Assembly: GCA_958352845.1 (NCBI GenBank)
Contig: CATWQC010000002.1
Span: 62,001 to 126,000, forward strand
Direction of reading: 5' to 3'
From: an uncultured Collinsella sp.
GTDB taxonomy: Bacteria > Actinomycetota > Coriobacteriia > Coriobacteriales > Coriobacteriaceae
Length of the DNA: 64,000 nt
In this document: positions 10,389 to 18,533 of the stretch, in pieces
Numbering within the stretch: the first letter of the stretch is position 1
Layout of the letters: every line of letters begins with the position of its first letter
Translations under genes and position numbers: made by a program
The notes under the pieces: generated by a model
Told to the model about the DNA's origin: nothing
Databases searched by the model: none
Seen by the model: the letters and a program-made list of their open reading frames with translations, nothing else

Positions 10389-12059
10389 ATGTCTCAAGAA
10401 ACCATCCGCGCGGCCGAGCGTGCCGCGGGACAGGTGAACGCCATGTCGACGTATGATCCGGACTCTGACCAGCTGCATGAGGAATGCGGCGTTTTTGGTG
10501 TCTGGGCGCCCGATCGCGACGTGGCTCGACTGACGTACTTTGGCCTGCGTGCACTGCAGCATCGCGGCCAAGAATCGGCGGGAATCGCCGTTGGTGACGG
10601 CGGTACGGTTATGGTCCGCAAGGATCTGGGCCTGCTCGACCGCGTGTTCTCCAATGCCGACTTGTCGACGCTCTCCGGTCAGCTGGCCGTGGGTCATGTG
10701 CGCTACGGCACCGCCGGCGCCAAGAGCTGGGAAGCCTCTCAGCCGCACCTCTCTACCATCAATAGCGTCATTATCGCGCTCGCGCACAACGGCACCCTCG
10801 TCAACACCGACGAGCTGCGTCGTCAGCTGATCGAGCTGGGCGTACCGTTCCTCTCCAACTCGGATTCCGAGGTCGCGACCAAACTCATCGGCTACTTTAC
10901 TCAGCGTACTGGCCATCTGCGCGAGGGCATTCGCAAGACCATGGAGCTCGTGCGCGGCGGCTACGCCATGACGCTAATCAACGAGCAGGCGCTCTACGCA
11001 TTCCGCGATCCGCACGGCATTCGCCCGCTCGTGCTGGGCAAGCTGGTGGATGAGGGCCTGGACCAGGCCGATGCCGCATCCGTTTCGCAGCTGCCGTCGC
11101 AGGACGGCGCCGCGACGGTCGACGCCACCACCCATGTCACGCGCGCCGGCGGCTGGGTCGTTGCCTCCGAGACCTGCGCGCTCGATATCGTGGGCGCCGA
11201 GTACGTCCGCGACGTCCGTCCCGGTGAGATTTTGCGCATCAGCGCCGAGGGCCTTGTGTCCGAGCAGGGCGTGCCTGCCGCCGAAGAGCCTGCTAACTGC
11301 ATTTTTGAGCAGGTCTACTTTGCTCGCCCCGATTCCATCATGAACGGCAAGAGCGTCTACGCCTGCCGTTATGACATGGGTCGTCAGCTGGCACATGAGG
11401 AGCCCGTCGAGGCCGACCTGGTCATCGGCGTGCCCGACTCCGGCCTGCCGCCCGCGGAGGGCTATTCGCACGAGAGTGGCATTCCCTTTGGCGAGGGCCT
11501 CATCAAGAACCGCTATGTGGGCCGTACGTTTATCGAGCCTACGCAGGAGCTGCGTGCCATGGGCGTGCGTATGAAGCTCAACCCGCTGCGTGACAACATC
11601 GAGGGCAAGCGCCTGGTCGTCATCGACGACTCCATCGTGCGCGGCACCACCATGGTGCAGCTCGTCAAGATGCTGCGCAACGCCGGCGCCAAGGAGATTC
11701 ATATCCGCATCAACTCGCCCGAGGTCATCTGGCCGTGCTTCTACGGTATCGATACCGACGTGCAGTCGCAGCTTATCAGCGCCAACAAGACGGTCGACGA
11801 GATTTGCGAGTATATCGGCGCCGATTCGCTGGCCTTCCTTTCGGTCGAGGGCCTGCTTAAGGTCATGCCCAAGGGCGGTTACTGCGATGCGTGCTTTACC
11901 GGCCGCTACCCCGTGGCGATTCCCGAGAGCTTTGGCCGCGACAAGTTCATGGAGGGCTTTAAGCCCCGCAACCTGGACAAGCCGCTGCACTTTGATGACG
12001 ACGCCGTGGTCGAGAAATACGACGATCGCAGCTGGGAAGAGGAACACGGCGAGGCCTAA
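10389..12059 (+). CDS. purF: Amidophosphoribosyltransferase
   Basis: PurF makes 5-phosphoribosylamine from PRPP and glutamine, the first step of purine synthesis. The 556-residue protein starts with a 32-residue leader before Cys33 in EECGVFGVW. In homologues the leader is removed and this Cys becomes the N-terminal nucleophile. RALQHRGQESAGIA, GHVRYGTAG and AHNGTLVN mark the glutaminase domain. LVVIDDSIVRGTT (about 410-422) is the PRPP-binding loop, and YCDACFTGRYPV carries the CxxC of the Fe-S form known from Bacillus. The leader is longer than usual, and Met19 is a possible alternative start. purM and purN follow. Confidence 0.97.
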   Translation: MSQETIRAAERAAGQVNAMSTYDPDSDQLHEECGVFGVWAPDRDVARLTYFGLRALQHRGQESAGIAVGDGGTVMVRKDLGLLDRVFSNADLSTLSGQLAVGHVRYGTAGAKSWEASQPHLSTINSVIIALAHNGTLVNTDELRRQLIELGVPFLSNSDSEVATKLIGYFTQRTGHLREGIRKTMELVRGGYAMTLINEQALYAFRDPHGIRPLVLGKLVDEGLDQADAASVSQLPSQDGAATVDATTHVTRAGGWVVASETCALDIVGAEYVRDVRPGEILRISAEGLVSEQGVPAAEEPANCIFEQVYFARPDSIMNGKSVYACRYDMGRQLAHEEPVEADLVIGVPDSGLPPAEGYSHESGIPFGEGLIKNRYVGRTFIEPTQELRAMGVRMKLNPLRDNIEGKRLVVIDDSIVRGTTMVQLVKMLRNAGAKEIHIRINSPEVIWPCFYGIDTDVQSQLISANKTVDEICEYIGADSLAFLSVEGLLKVMPKGGYCDACFTGRYPVAIPESFGRDKFMEGFKPRNLDKPLHFDDDAVVEKYDDRSWEEEHGEA

Positions 12060-12098
12060 AACCTGCCAAAAAGGGACAGGTTTATTTTGGTAGGTTTT
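12058..12098. repeat. GGGAC-core hairpin overlapping the purF stop codon
   Basis: Fourteen-base arms (AAAACCTGCCAAAA / TTTTGGTAGGTTTT, one mismatch) enclose GGGACAGGTTTA. The arm begins inside the purF stop codon. An inner AAACCTG/CAGGTTT stem followed by ATTTT could also terminate transcription. Related elements lie at 28956 and 29113. Confidence 0.7.
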
Positions 12099-12120
12099 AC
12101 CTGCTGTTTTGTTGATATGA

Positions 12121-12147
12121 CGGCGCGCGTTGTTATGGCGCGCGCCG
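12121..12147. repeat. 9-bp GC-rich hairpin upstream of purM
   Basis: CGGCGCGCG and its exact complement CGCGCGCCG are separated by nine bases. There is no T-tract. It lies between purF and purM and might act as an RNA-stabilising hairpin or an attenuator. Confidence 0.45.
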
Positions 12148-12215
12148 AAATGAACGCAACTATGAGCACCGTTTGGCGCCCGGGCGGCGGACGGTAGTGG
12201 GAGAGGAAGGCTCAG

Positions 12216-13319
12216 ATGAGCGACAGCAAGCATGTGACGTATGAGGATGCCGGCGTCGATACCGCCGAGGGCGGCCGCGCCGTTGACGCTATTAAGCAGA
12301 TGGTTAAGGACACCAACCGTCCCGAGGTCATCGGCGGCATCGGTGGCTTTGGTGGCCTGTTCTCGGCTGCCGCGCTTAAGGATATGGAAGACCCGATTCT
12401 GATTAGCGGTACCGACGGCGTGGGCACCAAGCTCGTGCTCGCCCAGATCATGGACCGTCACGAGACGGTGGGCCAGGACCTGGTTGCTATGTGCGTCAAC
12501 GACATTCTGGCTTCGGGTGCCGAGCCGCTGTTCTTCCTGGACTACGTTGCCATCGGCCACATCGAGGCCGAGCACATGGCAAAGATCATCAAGGGTGTGG
12601 CCGACGGCTGCAAGCTCGCGGGCTGCGCGCTCGTGGGCGGCGAGATGGCCGAGCACCCCGGCGTCATGGCTCCTGCCGACTACGACCTTGCCGGATTTAC
12701 CGTGGGCGTCGTCGACCGTCCCAAGATGCTCGACCCTGCGAACGTCCGCCCCGGCGACGTGATCCTGGGCCTGCCTTCCACCGGCGTGCACTCCAACGGC
12801 TACTCGCTCGTGCGTAAGGTCATCGGCGTCGACGGTATTAAGCCGGGCACGCCCGAGGCCGCCGCTAAGGCCGAGGAGCTGAGCCGTCCGCTCGAGGAAC
12901 TCGGCGGCGCATCGCTGGCAGACGCCCTGTTGGCCCCCACGCGCATCTATGTCAAGCCGATTCTGGAGCTGCTGCGCGGTGGCGCTCCGGTGCACGCCAT
13001 CGCCCACATCACCGGCGGCGGCATCACCGAGAACCTCAACCGCGCGCTCGCCGACGACGTCGACGCCGTGGTCACCCGCAACGGCGCCGAGATGGGTTGG
13101 GACGTTCCGCCCGTCATCACCTACGTGTCGCGCCAGGCCGAGCTCGCGCCCAACGAGGCATGCAAGACCTTCAACATGGGCGTTGGCCTGTGCCTGATCG
13201 TCGTCCCCGAGGACGAGGCTGCCGTGACCGAGGCCCTGGTCGCGCTGGGCGAGAAGCCGTTCCGCGTGGGCGAGTGCGTCGAGGGCTCCGGTAAGGTCGT
13301 GTACTCCGATGAGCGCTAA
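12216..13319 (+). CDS. purM: Phosphoribosylformylglycinamidine cyclo-ligase (AIR synthetase)
   Basis: PurM closes the imidazole ring to give AIR in an ATP-dependent step. The 367-residue protein has the family motifs YEDAGVDTAEG near the N-terminus, GTDGVGTKL, AMCVNDILASGAEPLFFLDY, GGEMAEHPGV and PSTGVHSNGYSLVR. AHITGGGITENLNR in the second half completes the signature. The length is normal for PurM. GAGAGGAAGG precedes the start by about 5 nt. The gene overlaps purN by 11 nt, which indicates translational coupling. Confidence 0.97.
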   Translation: MSDSKHVTYEDAGVDTAEGGRAVDAIKQMVKDTNRPEVIGGIGGFGGLFSAAALKDMEDPILISGTDGVGTKLVLAQIMDRHETVGQDLVAMCVNDILASGAEPLFFLDYVAIGHIEAEHMAKIIKGVADGCKLAGCALVGGEMAEHPGVMAPADYDLAGFTVGVVDRPKMLDPANVRPGDVILGLPSTGVHSNGYSLVRKVIGVDGIKPGTPEAAAKAEELSRPLEELGGASLADALLAPTRIYVKPILELLRGGAPVHAIAHITGGGITENLNRALADDVDAVVTRNGAEMGWDVPPVITYVSRQAELAPNEACKTFNMGVGLCLIVVPEDEAAVTEALVALGEKPFRVGECVEGSGKVVYSDER

Positions 13320-14010
13320 CGAGCAGATGGCTGCTGCCGCGAGCCTGGGCTTTGTGCCCTACACCCGTCCGACCGGCACCGATACGGCCGAGCCGCTCAA
13401 GATCGGTGTGCTCATCAGCGGTTCGGGTACCAACCTGCAGGCGCTGATCGATCTGATCGCCGCCGGCAAGCTCAACGCTTCGATTGAGCTTGTGGTGTCG
13501 AGCCGTCCTTCGGCTAAGGGTTTGCAGCGCGCTGAGCGCGCGGGCATCCAGACGCTCACGCTGTCCAAGGATGTCTATGCCGACCCCATCGCCGCCGACG
13601 AGATCATCGCGCACGAGCTGCTCGAGCGCGGCTGCGAATATGTGGTCATGGCCGGTTACATGCGCATGGTGCACACGCCGCTGCTGGCGGCGTTTCCCAA
13701 CCGCGTGGTCAACTTGCATCCGGCACTGCTGCCGAGCTTTACCGGCGCGCATGCGATCGACGATGCCTTTGCGCGCGGCGTCAAGGTAACCGGTGTGACC
13801 GTGCACTTTGCCAACGAGATCTACGACAACGGCCCCATCATCGCCCAGCGCGCGCTGGCTGTTGAGGAGGGCTGGGACGTCGACACGCTCGAGGAGCACA
13901 TCCACGCGATTGAGCACGTGCTGTATCCCGAGGTCGTGCAGATGCTCGCCGACGGCCGCGTCCACGTGCTGGAGAGCGGCAAGGTCGCAATTGATGCGCC
14001 TCGCGGCTAG
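13309..14010 (+). CDS. purN: Phosphoribosylglycinamide formyltransferase
   Basis: PurN transfers a formyl group from 10-formyl-THF to GAR. The 233-residue protein has the cofactor loop ISGSGTNLQAL and MAGYMRMV. Catalytic Asn135 and His137 lie in NLHPALLPSF and Asp173 in YDNGPII, as in E. coli PurN. About 28 extra residues precede the usual N-terminus; they overlap the end of purM. A later start is possible, but the overlapping ATG is the simplest choice. A terminator follows 30 nt downstream, so this ends the purF-purM-purN unit. Confidence 0.95.
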   Translation: MSANEQMAAAASLGFVPYTRPTGTDTAEPLKIGVLISGSGTNLQALIDLIAAGKLNASIELVVSSRPSAKGLQRAERAGIQTLTLSKDVYADPIAADEIIAHELLERGCEYVVMAGYMRMVHTPLLAAFPNRVVNLHPALLPSFTGAHAIDDAFARGVKVTGVTVHFANEIYDNGPIIAQRALAVEEGWDVDTLEEHIHAIEHVLYPEVVQMLADGRVHVLESGKVAIDAPRG

Positions 14011-14040
14011 CGGCGCACAGTACAATTTAGCCGAGTAGTC

Positions 14041-14086
14041 AGGGTGGTCATTGGCGCCAAGGCGCAAGTGGCCACCCTTTGTTTTT
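14041..14086 (+). terminator. Rho-independent terminator after purN
   Basis: AGGGTGGTCA pairs with TGGCCACCCT (one G-T pair) around an inner GGCGCC/GGCGC region, followed by TTGTTTTT. Confidence 0.85.
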
Positions 14087-14090
14087 GGCA

Positions 14091-14142
14091 GTCATTGGGG
14101 ACGTTCTTGAATGACTAGTCGTTTAAGAACGTCCCAGGTGAC
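14091..14142. repeat. GGGGAC-core hairpin
   Basis: GTCATTGGGGACGTTCTT pairs with AAGAACGTCCCAGGTGAC (two mismatches). The loop contains ACTAGT. The same words (ACTAGTC, TTTAAGAACGTCCCC, AATGACTA) recur at 58980-59012 and 62490-62518. Confidence 0.7.
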
Positions 14143-14162
14143 TAGGTGAGAGAGGTGAGCGC

Positions 14163-14627
14163 ATGGCGGATAACGAAGCGCTGTTTACGCCTGAGCTGGT
14201 GTTTTTTGATTGGGAGTGTGCGACGCCGGATGAGGCGTTTGCGCGGCTCGAGGGTGAGCTTGCCCCACGCGGCTACATTGCCGAGGGTTGGCTCAACGCC
14301 GTCCGCACGCGCGAGGACGCTTATCCCACGGGTCTCGCTATGCCGGCGGCAAACATCGCCATTCCGCATACCGATCCGGGATTTGTGGCCAAGCCCTATA
14401 TCGCGGTGGTAAAGCCCGCCGCACCCGTGACGTTCAACGCGATGGCGGGCATGGGTGCCCCGGTGCCGGCGCAGATCGTTATCAATCTGGGCATTGCCGA
14501 GCCGGGCGGCCAGGTCGAGGACCTGCAAGCGCTCATGAACATCTTTATGGACGCTGGCGCCGCGGCCGACGTGCTCGGCCAAACCACGCCGCAGGGCATG
14601 GTCGACGCCATCCGCCGCCACTTCTAA
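14163..14627 (+). CDS. PTS EIIA protein, fructose/galactitol type, orphan
   Basis: The 154-residue protein has the EIIA type 2 fold. His69 in NIAIPHTDPG is the expected phospho-acceptor that would receive phosphate from HPr and pass it to an EIIB domain. The segment GLAMPAANIAIPHTD and the C-terminal TTPQGMVDAIRRHF fit the GatA/FruA-like IIA family. No EIIB or EIIC gene is in the neighbourhood, so it may serve a distant permease or act as a regulator. It is flanked on both sides by GGGAC-type repeats. Confidence 0.85.
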   Translation: MADNEALFTPELVFFDWECATPDEAFARLEGELAPRGYIAEGWLNAVRTREDAYPTGLAMPAANIAIPHTDPGFVAKPYIAVVKPAAPVTFNAMAGMGAPVPAQIVINLGIAEPGGQVEDLQALMNIFMDAGAAADVLGQTTPQGMVDAIRRHF

Positions 14628-14636
14628 GGCCGGCAC

Positions 14637-14757
14637 TGGGGGACCGTCCCTAACCGCCGGCAGAAAAGGAACGTCCCTAACTGCCAACTGCCAGACCTGT
14701 CCCCTTTGCACCAAAATGGTGCAGATTAACCTGTCCCCCATGCACCAGGTGTGCCGC
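14637..14757. repeat. Cluster of GGGAC-type hairpin elements
   Basis: This 121-nt stretch carries GGGACCGTCCCTAACCG, then GCCGGCAG, a GGAACGTCCC hairpin and CTAACTGCC. A 30-nt segment of this part recurs at 58923 with one mismatch. Then follow two copies of CCTGTCCCC around TGCACC/GGTGCA inverted repeats. No gene is present. Confidence 0.65.
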
Positions 14758-14813
14758 GGGGCTGCGTTGTGACACAATGGCGTTTGTTCGATTCGTGATG
14801 CGAAAGGCCAAAC

Positions 14814-16034
14814 ATGGCAAATAAGAAAAAGAACCCCGAGGTCGTGACGACGTCCGATCAACGGTCCCGCGCCGCCTCCAGCTCTCGCAAGAAGCAGCGC
14901 AAGACCTATGTGTCCAAGACCGTCAAGATTGTCCTGGTGGTCATCGGCGTGCTGGCGATGCTGCTCTCCGTCTCGGCCATGGCGTGCTCCGGCCTGATGT
15001 CGCGGGCTGAGGACACCTCGGGCTACAAGCTGACCGGCGGTGTTGCTGCTACTATCAACGGCACCAACCTCACCGAGGACACCGTGACCAAGCAGATCAT
15101 GAGCATGCGCACGTCCTACGGCTACACCAAGGACAAGGACTGGGCGCAGTATCTGGTCGACAACGACCTCACGCCCAAGAAGTACCGCAAGCAACTCATC
15201 GACTCCTACACGCAGCAGATTCTGCTTCAGCAGGCACAGAAGGAGAACGGCGTGACGGTGTCGGATGAGGAGGTCGAGAAGGCTTGGAAGGACGCGTGCA
15301 AGAGCGCGGGCGGTGCCAAGGCCTTTAAGAAGACCCTCAAGACCTACGGCTATACCGAGGACACCTACAAGGATTCGCTCAAGGAGAGTCTGGCGCAGCA
15401 GAAACTCAAGGATGCGGTAGCGCCCACAAGCAAGCCCAAGGACAGCGAGATCGTCGATTACATCAACGAGAACCTGTCTAACTACAACGATGCTCGCCGC
15501 TCGTCGAACATCCTGATCAAGGCTGATTCCGATGCTTCCGACGAGGACAAGGCTGCCGCCAAGGCCAAGGCGCAGGAGTGCCTGGACAAGATCAACTCCG
15601 GTGAGCTGAGCTTTGAGGACGCCGTTGAGCAGTACTCCGAGGACACCGGTTCCAAGGAGAAGAAGGGCGATGTGGGCTGGGATAAGCTCACCACCTTCGT
15701 CGACAGCTACCAGGCGGCGCTCGAGGGGCTCAACAAGGGCGATGTGAGCGACGTCGTCGAGTCGACCTATGGCTACCACATCATCAAGTGCACCGACTAC
15801 TTCCATGTCGATAATCAGGTCGATGACATCAACCAGGTGCCCAAGGCCATCAAGAAGTATGTCTCCAACGTGGTGAAGACGCAGGCGGCCAGCACCGCGT
15901 ACAGCGAGTGGCTGGAGCAGTACAAGAAGGACGCCGACATTACCGTCAACCCCATGCCCAAGGACGTACCCTATAACGTGAGCCTGAAGGGCGTCACCAA
16001 GAGCTCGACCGACGATTCGTCGACGACTGAGTAA
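14814..16034 (+). CDS. PrsA-like extracytoplasmic foldase (parvulin-type peptidyl-prolyl isomerase)
   Basis: The 406-residue protein starts with a very basic 35-residue segment and then a membrane helix (about 37-56). A SurA/PrsA N-terminal-like helical domain follows (about 70-200, Lys and Tyr rich). A parvulin domain is at about 225-325 (SSNILIKAD, FEDAVEQYSEDTGSKEKKGDVGWD, YGYHIIKCTD). The tail is Ser/Thr rich. Members assist folding of secreted proteins at the membrane-wall interface. A Cys in SAMACSG could be lipidated but is a poor lipobox, so it may instead be a helix-anchored protein. A GCGAAAGG site lies upstream of the start. Confidence 0.88.
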   Translation: MANKKKNPEVVTTSDQRSRAASSSRKKQRKTYVSKTVKIVLVVIGVLAMLLSVSAMACSGLMSRAEDTSGYKLTGGVAATINGTNLTEDTVTKQIMSMRTSYGYTKDKDWAQYLVDNDLTPKKYRKQLIDSYTQQILLQQAQKENGVTVSDEEVEKAWKDACKSAGGAKAFKKTLKTYGYTEDTYKDSLKESLAQQKLKDAVAPTSKPKDSEIVDYINENLSNYNDARRSSNILIKADSDASDEDKAAAKAKAQECLDKINSGELSFEDAVEQYSEDTGSKEKKGDVGWDKLTTFVDSYQAALEGLNKGDVSDVVESTYGYHIIKCTDYFHVDNQVDDINQVPKAIKKYVSNVVKTQAASTAYSEWLEQYKKDADITVNPMPKDVPYNVSLKGVTKSSTDDSSTTE

Positions 16035-16088
16035 TCATGGGGCGGTGCTCGCGCGAGTGCCGCCCACGCAATTAGAGAGGATTTGCAG

Positions 16089-16532
16089 ATGACCAACGAA
16101 GAGCTGCAGAAGGAAATGATCGCCGCCATGAAGGCCAAGGACAAGGTCCGCCTGTCCATCATTCGCCAGGTTAAGGCCGAGGTGAAGAATATCGAGGTCA
16201 ACGAGCGCCGCGATGTGACCGAGGAAGACGTCAACAGCATGATCAAGCGTCTGATCAAGCAGACGAGCGAGACGCTGGAGATGTCCATCAAGGCCGGCAC
16301 CGACCAAGAGCGTACCGACAACCTGACCGAGCAGGTCAAGATTCTGGAGAGCCTGCTGCCCGCGCAGGTTTCGGGCGAGGAGCTCGAGGCCCTGATCGAG
16401 CAGGTTATCGCCGAGCTGGGCGCCACGTCCAAGAAGCAGATGGGCCAGGTTATGGGTGCACTCGGCAAGGCCACCGGTGGCAACTTCGATAAGCCTGCGG
16501 CTGCCAAGATTGTTGGCGCAAAGCTTGCGTAA
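16089..16532 (+). CDS. GatB/YqeY domain protein
   Basis: The 147-residue protein matches the YqeY family: an N-terminal helical part (LRLSIIRQVKAEVKN-like, here VRLSIIRQVKAEVKNIEV) and a C-terminal GatB-tail-like region ending GQVMGALGKATGGNFDKPAAAKIV. The family resembles the tRNA-binding tail of GatB, but its stand-alone role is not firmly known. ATG 16089 is chosen because GAGAGGA lies 7 nt before it; an upstream in-frame TTG overlaps that site. Confidence 0.92.
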   Translation: MTNEELQKEMIAAMKAKDKVRLSIIRQVKAEVKNIEVNERRDVTEEDVNSMIKRLIKQTSETLEMSIKAGTDQERTDNLTEQVKILESLLPAQVSGEELEALIEQVIAELGATSKKQMGQVMGALGKATGGNFDKPAAAKIVGAKLA

Positions 16533-16536
16533 TTTG

Positions 16537-16564
16537 TTACGCGGTTTTACCAAACCGCGTAACG
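16537..16564. repeat. Perfect 12-bp hairpin after the YqeY gene
   Basis: GTTACGCGGTTT and AAACCGCGTAAC are separated by four bases. No T-tract follows. It is adjacent to the nested hairpin at 16577-16675. Confidence 0.6.
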
Positions 16565-16576
16565 GCTCGACGCTGC

Positions 16577-16675
16577 AAACCCGTACACACGGCAATCTGA
16601 CGTTCAATTTCAAGGGCGCGACCATAAGGTCTGCGCCCTTTCATTTCACGTCACCTTGCTCGCGTGTACGGGTTT
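16577..16675 (+). terminator. Nested hairpin with an inner terminator
   Basis: Outer arms AAACCCGTACACACG and CGCGTGTACGGGTTT (one mismatch) enclose an inner stem AAGGGCGC-GACC/GGTC-GCGCCCTT at 16612-16640, followed by TCATTT. The inner part is a likely terminator for the YqeY gene. The outer arms make the whole a roughly 99-nt inverted-repeat element. Confidence 0.65.
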
Positions 16676-16721
16676 TCGCTGACTTATGCTCAACAAGGGC
16701 GGTTGTATTATTTTCGGCGCT

Positions 16722-16784
16722 CATTGGGGACAGACTTAAATGAGTGCCTAATGAGCGGGTACTCATTTAAGCCTGTCCCCAATG
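16722..16784. repeat. GGGGACAG-core inverted repeat
   Basis: Twenty-four-base arms starting CATTGGGGACAGACTTAA (one mismatch to the complement at 16761-16784) enclose 15 nt. The word GGGGACAGACTTAAA recurs at 58849. It lies upstream of the glutamine transporter genes. Confidence 0.75.
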
Positions 16785-16892
16785 AGTGGGTTAAAGGTTG
16801 CGGGTTCTTTACGGGAATGTAGTGTGGGCTGCGGAAACGCGGTTCTTTCCGTACAATAGTTCAACTCGTGTAAACGCAGGGAAGGGACATTC

Positions 16893-17624
16893 ATGGCAGA
16901 CATGATCGAGATCAAGCATCTCAACAAGTACTTTGGCGACCTGCATGTGCTCAAAGATATCAATCTCACCGTCAAGCGCGGCGAGAAGCTCGTAATGATC
17001 GGGCCTTCCGGCTCGGGTAAGTCGACGCTCATCCGTTGCGTCGATTATCTGGAGGAACCCACGTCGGGCGAGGTCGTCATCGACGGTACGCCGCTCACCA
17101 AGAAGAATCACCTGGAGATGGCTCGCAAGTACAGCTCCATGGTGTTTCAGCAGTTCAACCTGTATCCCAACATGACGGTGCTGGGCAACCTGACGCTCGC
17201 GCCCATCAAACTGCAAAAGAAGAGCAAGGAGGAGGCGACCGAGATCGCCATTGCCGCGCTCAAGCGTGTTGGCATGGCGCATAAGGCCGGCGAGTATCCG
17301 CAGAATCTCTCGGGTGGTCAGCAACAGCGCATCGCCATCGCCCGTGCCCTGTGCACCAAGCAGCCTATCATCCTGTTTGACGAGCCGACCTCGGCACTCG
17401 ACCCCGAGATGGTCCAGGAAGTCCTGGACGTTATGATTGAGCTCGCGCAGGAGGACATCACCATGATCTGCGTGACGCACGAGATGGGCTTTGCGCGCCA
17501 GGTGGCCGACCGTGTCATCTTTATGGAGGACGGCCGCATCCTGGAGGAGGGCACGCCCGAGCACTTCTTCGATAACCCCGAGAACCCGCGTTGCCGCGAG
17601 TTCCTGTCCAAGATTCTGCACTAG
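16893..17624 (+). CDS. glnQ: Polar amino acid (glutamine) ABC transporter ATPase
   Basis: The 243-residue ATPase energises uptake of a polar amino acid. It has Walker A GPSGSGKST (37-45), the family motif VFQQFNLYPNMTVLGNLTLAP, signature LSGGQQQR, Walker B ILFDEPTSALDPEMV and switch His in CVTHEMGFAR, all in the form typical of the GlnQ/HisP group. AGGGAAGGGA lies upstream of the ATG. The binding protein and two permease genes follow in the same direction with short gaps, giving a full operon. Confidence 0.95.
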   Translation: MADMIEIKHLNKYFGDLHVLKDINLTVKRGEKLVMIGPSGSGKSTLIRCVDYLEEPTSGEVVIDGTPLTKKNHLEMARKYSSMVFQQFNLYPNMTVLGNLTLAPIKLQKKSKEEATEIAIAALKRVGMAHKAGEYPQNLSGGQQQRIAIARALCTKQPIILFDEPTSALDPEMVQEVLDVMIELAQEDITMICVTHEMGFARQVADRVIFMEDGRILEEGTPEHFFDNPENPRCREFLSKILH

Positions 17625-17632
17625 GCGCGGTG

Positions 17633-18508
17633 ATGGACATGACGGATATGACGAGGGCGGCCGTGTCGCGCCGTCACTTTTTGCAGCTGGCGGGCGCCGG
17701 TATGCTTGCGCTGACGGGGACCGCGCTTGCCGGTTGCGGCAACTCCACCAGCGGCGAGGGCTCCGACAAGGGGTCTAAGCTTGCGGCCATTAAGTCGCGT
17801 GGCCATCTGAATGCCGGCGTTAAGAAGGACGTTCCCGGTTACGGCTATTACGACACCGCCAAGGGCCGCTTTGAGGGCATGGAAGTCGATTTGTGCTACC
17901 AGATCGCCGCTGCCGTCTTTGGCGTGAGCTACAAGGATGCCCGTGCCCAGGAGCTTGTCGAGTTTACCGACGTAACGCCCAAGACGCGCGGCCCGCTGAT
18001 CGATAACGGCCAGCTCGATGTGGTCGCGGCGACCTACACCATAACCGACGAGCGCAAGAAGAGCTGGGATTTCTCGACGCCGTACCGTACCGACTACGTG
18101 GGACTCATGGTCAAGAAGCGTTCGGGCTTTACCTCGATTGAGGACCTGGACGGCAAGGTCATTGGCGTGAGCCAGGGTGCTACCACGCAGGGCCTGATCG
18201 AGCAGATGATCAAGGACAACGGCTTTAGCTGCGAGCCCGAGTTTAGGGCCTTTAGCGGCTACCCCATCATCAAGAGTTCGCTCGATGCCGGCAATATCGA
18301 CGTCTTTGCCATGGACCGCTCCACGCTGGCCGGTTACATGAACGAGACCGTTGAGCTGCTGCAGCCCGAGGTCAAGTTTGGTGAGCAGGGCTACGGCGTG
18401 GCGACCAAGAAGGGCTGCGACCTTTCGGCCGTGGTCGATCAGGTGATTTGCGATCGCCTGGCCGACGGCTGGCTCGACCAAGAGGTCAAGACCTGGGGTC
18501 TTGTATAG
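17633..18508 (+). CDS. Amino acid ABC transporter substrate-binding lipoprotein with Tat-type signal
   Basis: The 291-residue protein belongs to the bacterial extracellular solute-binding family 3. The signal carries a twin-arginine-like motif SRRHFLQLAG (12-21) and a lipobox LAGC with Cys35, so it is predicted to be a Tat-exported lipoprotein. The mature part has AIKSRGHLNAGVKKDVPGYG, GMEVDLCYQIAAAVFG and FTDVTPKTRGPLIDNGQLDVVAATYTIT, where the conserved Arg normally contacts the amino-acid carboxylate. The start ATG lies 9 nt after the glnQ stop; the ribosome-binding site is weak. Substrate is likely glutamine or glutamate but is not proven. Confidence 0.92.
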   Translation: MDMTDMTRAAVSRRHFLQLAGAGMLALTGTALAGCGNSTSGEGSDKGSKLAAIKSRGHLNAGVKKDVPGYGYYDTAKGRFEGMEVDLCYQIAAAVFGVSYKDARAQELVEFTDVTPKTRGPLIDNGQLDVVAATYTITDERKKSWDFSTPYRTDYVGLMVKKRSGFTSIEDLDGKVIGVSQGATTQGLIEQMIKDNGFSCEPEFRAFSGYPIIKSSLDAGNIDVFAMDRSTLAGYMNETVELLQPEVKFGEQGYGVATKKGCDLSAVVDQVICDRLADGWLDQEVKTWGLV

Positions 18509-18533
18509 GCGCATCGTCCAAGGAAGGAATCAA

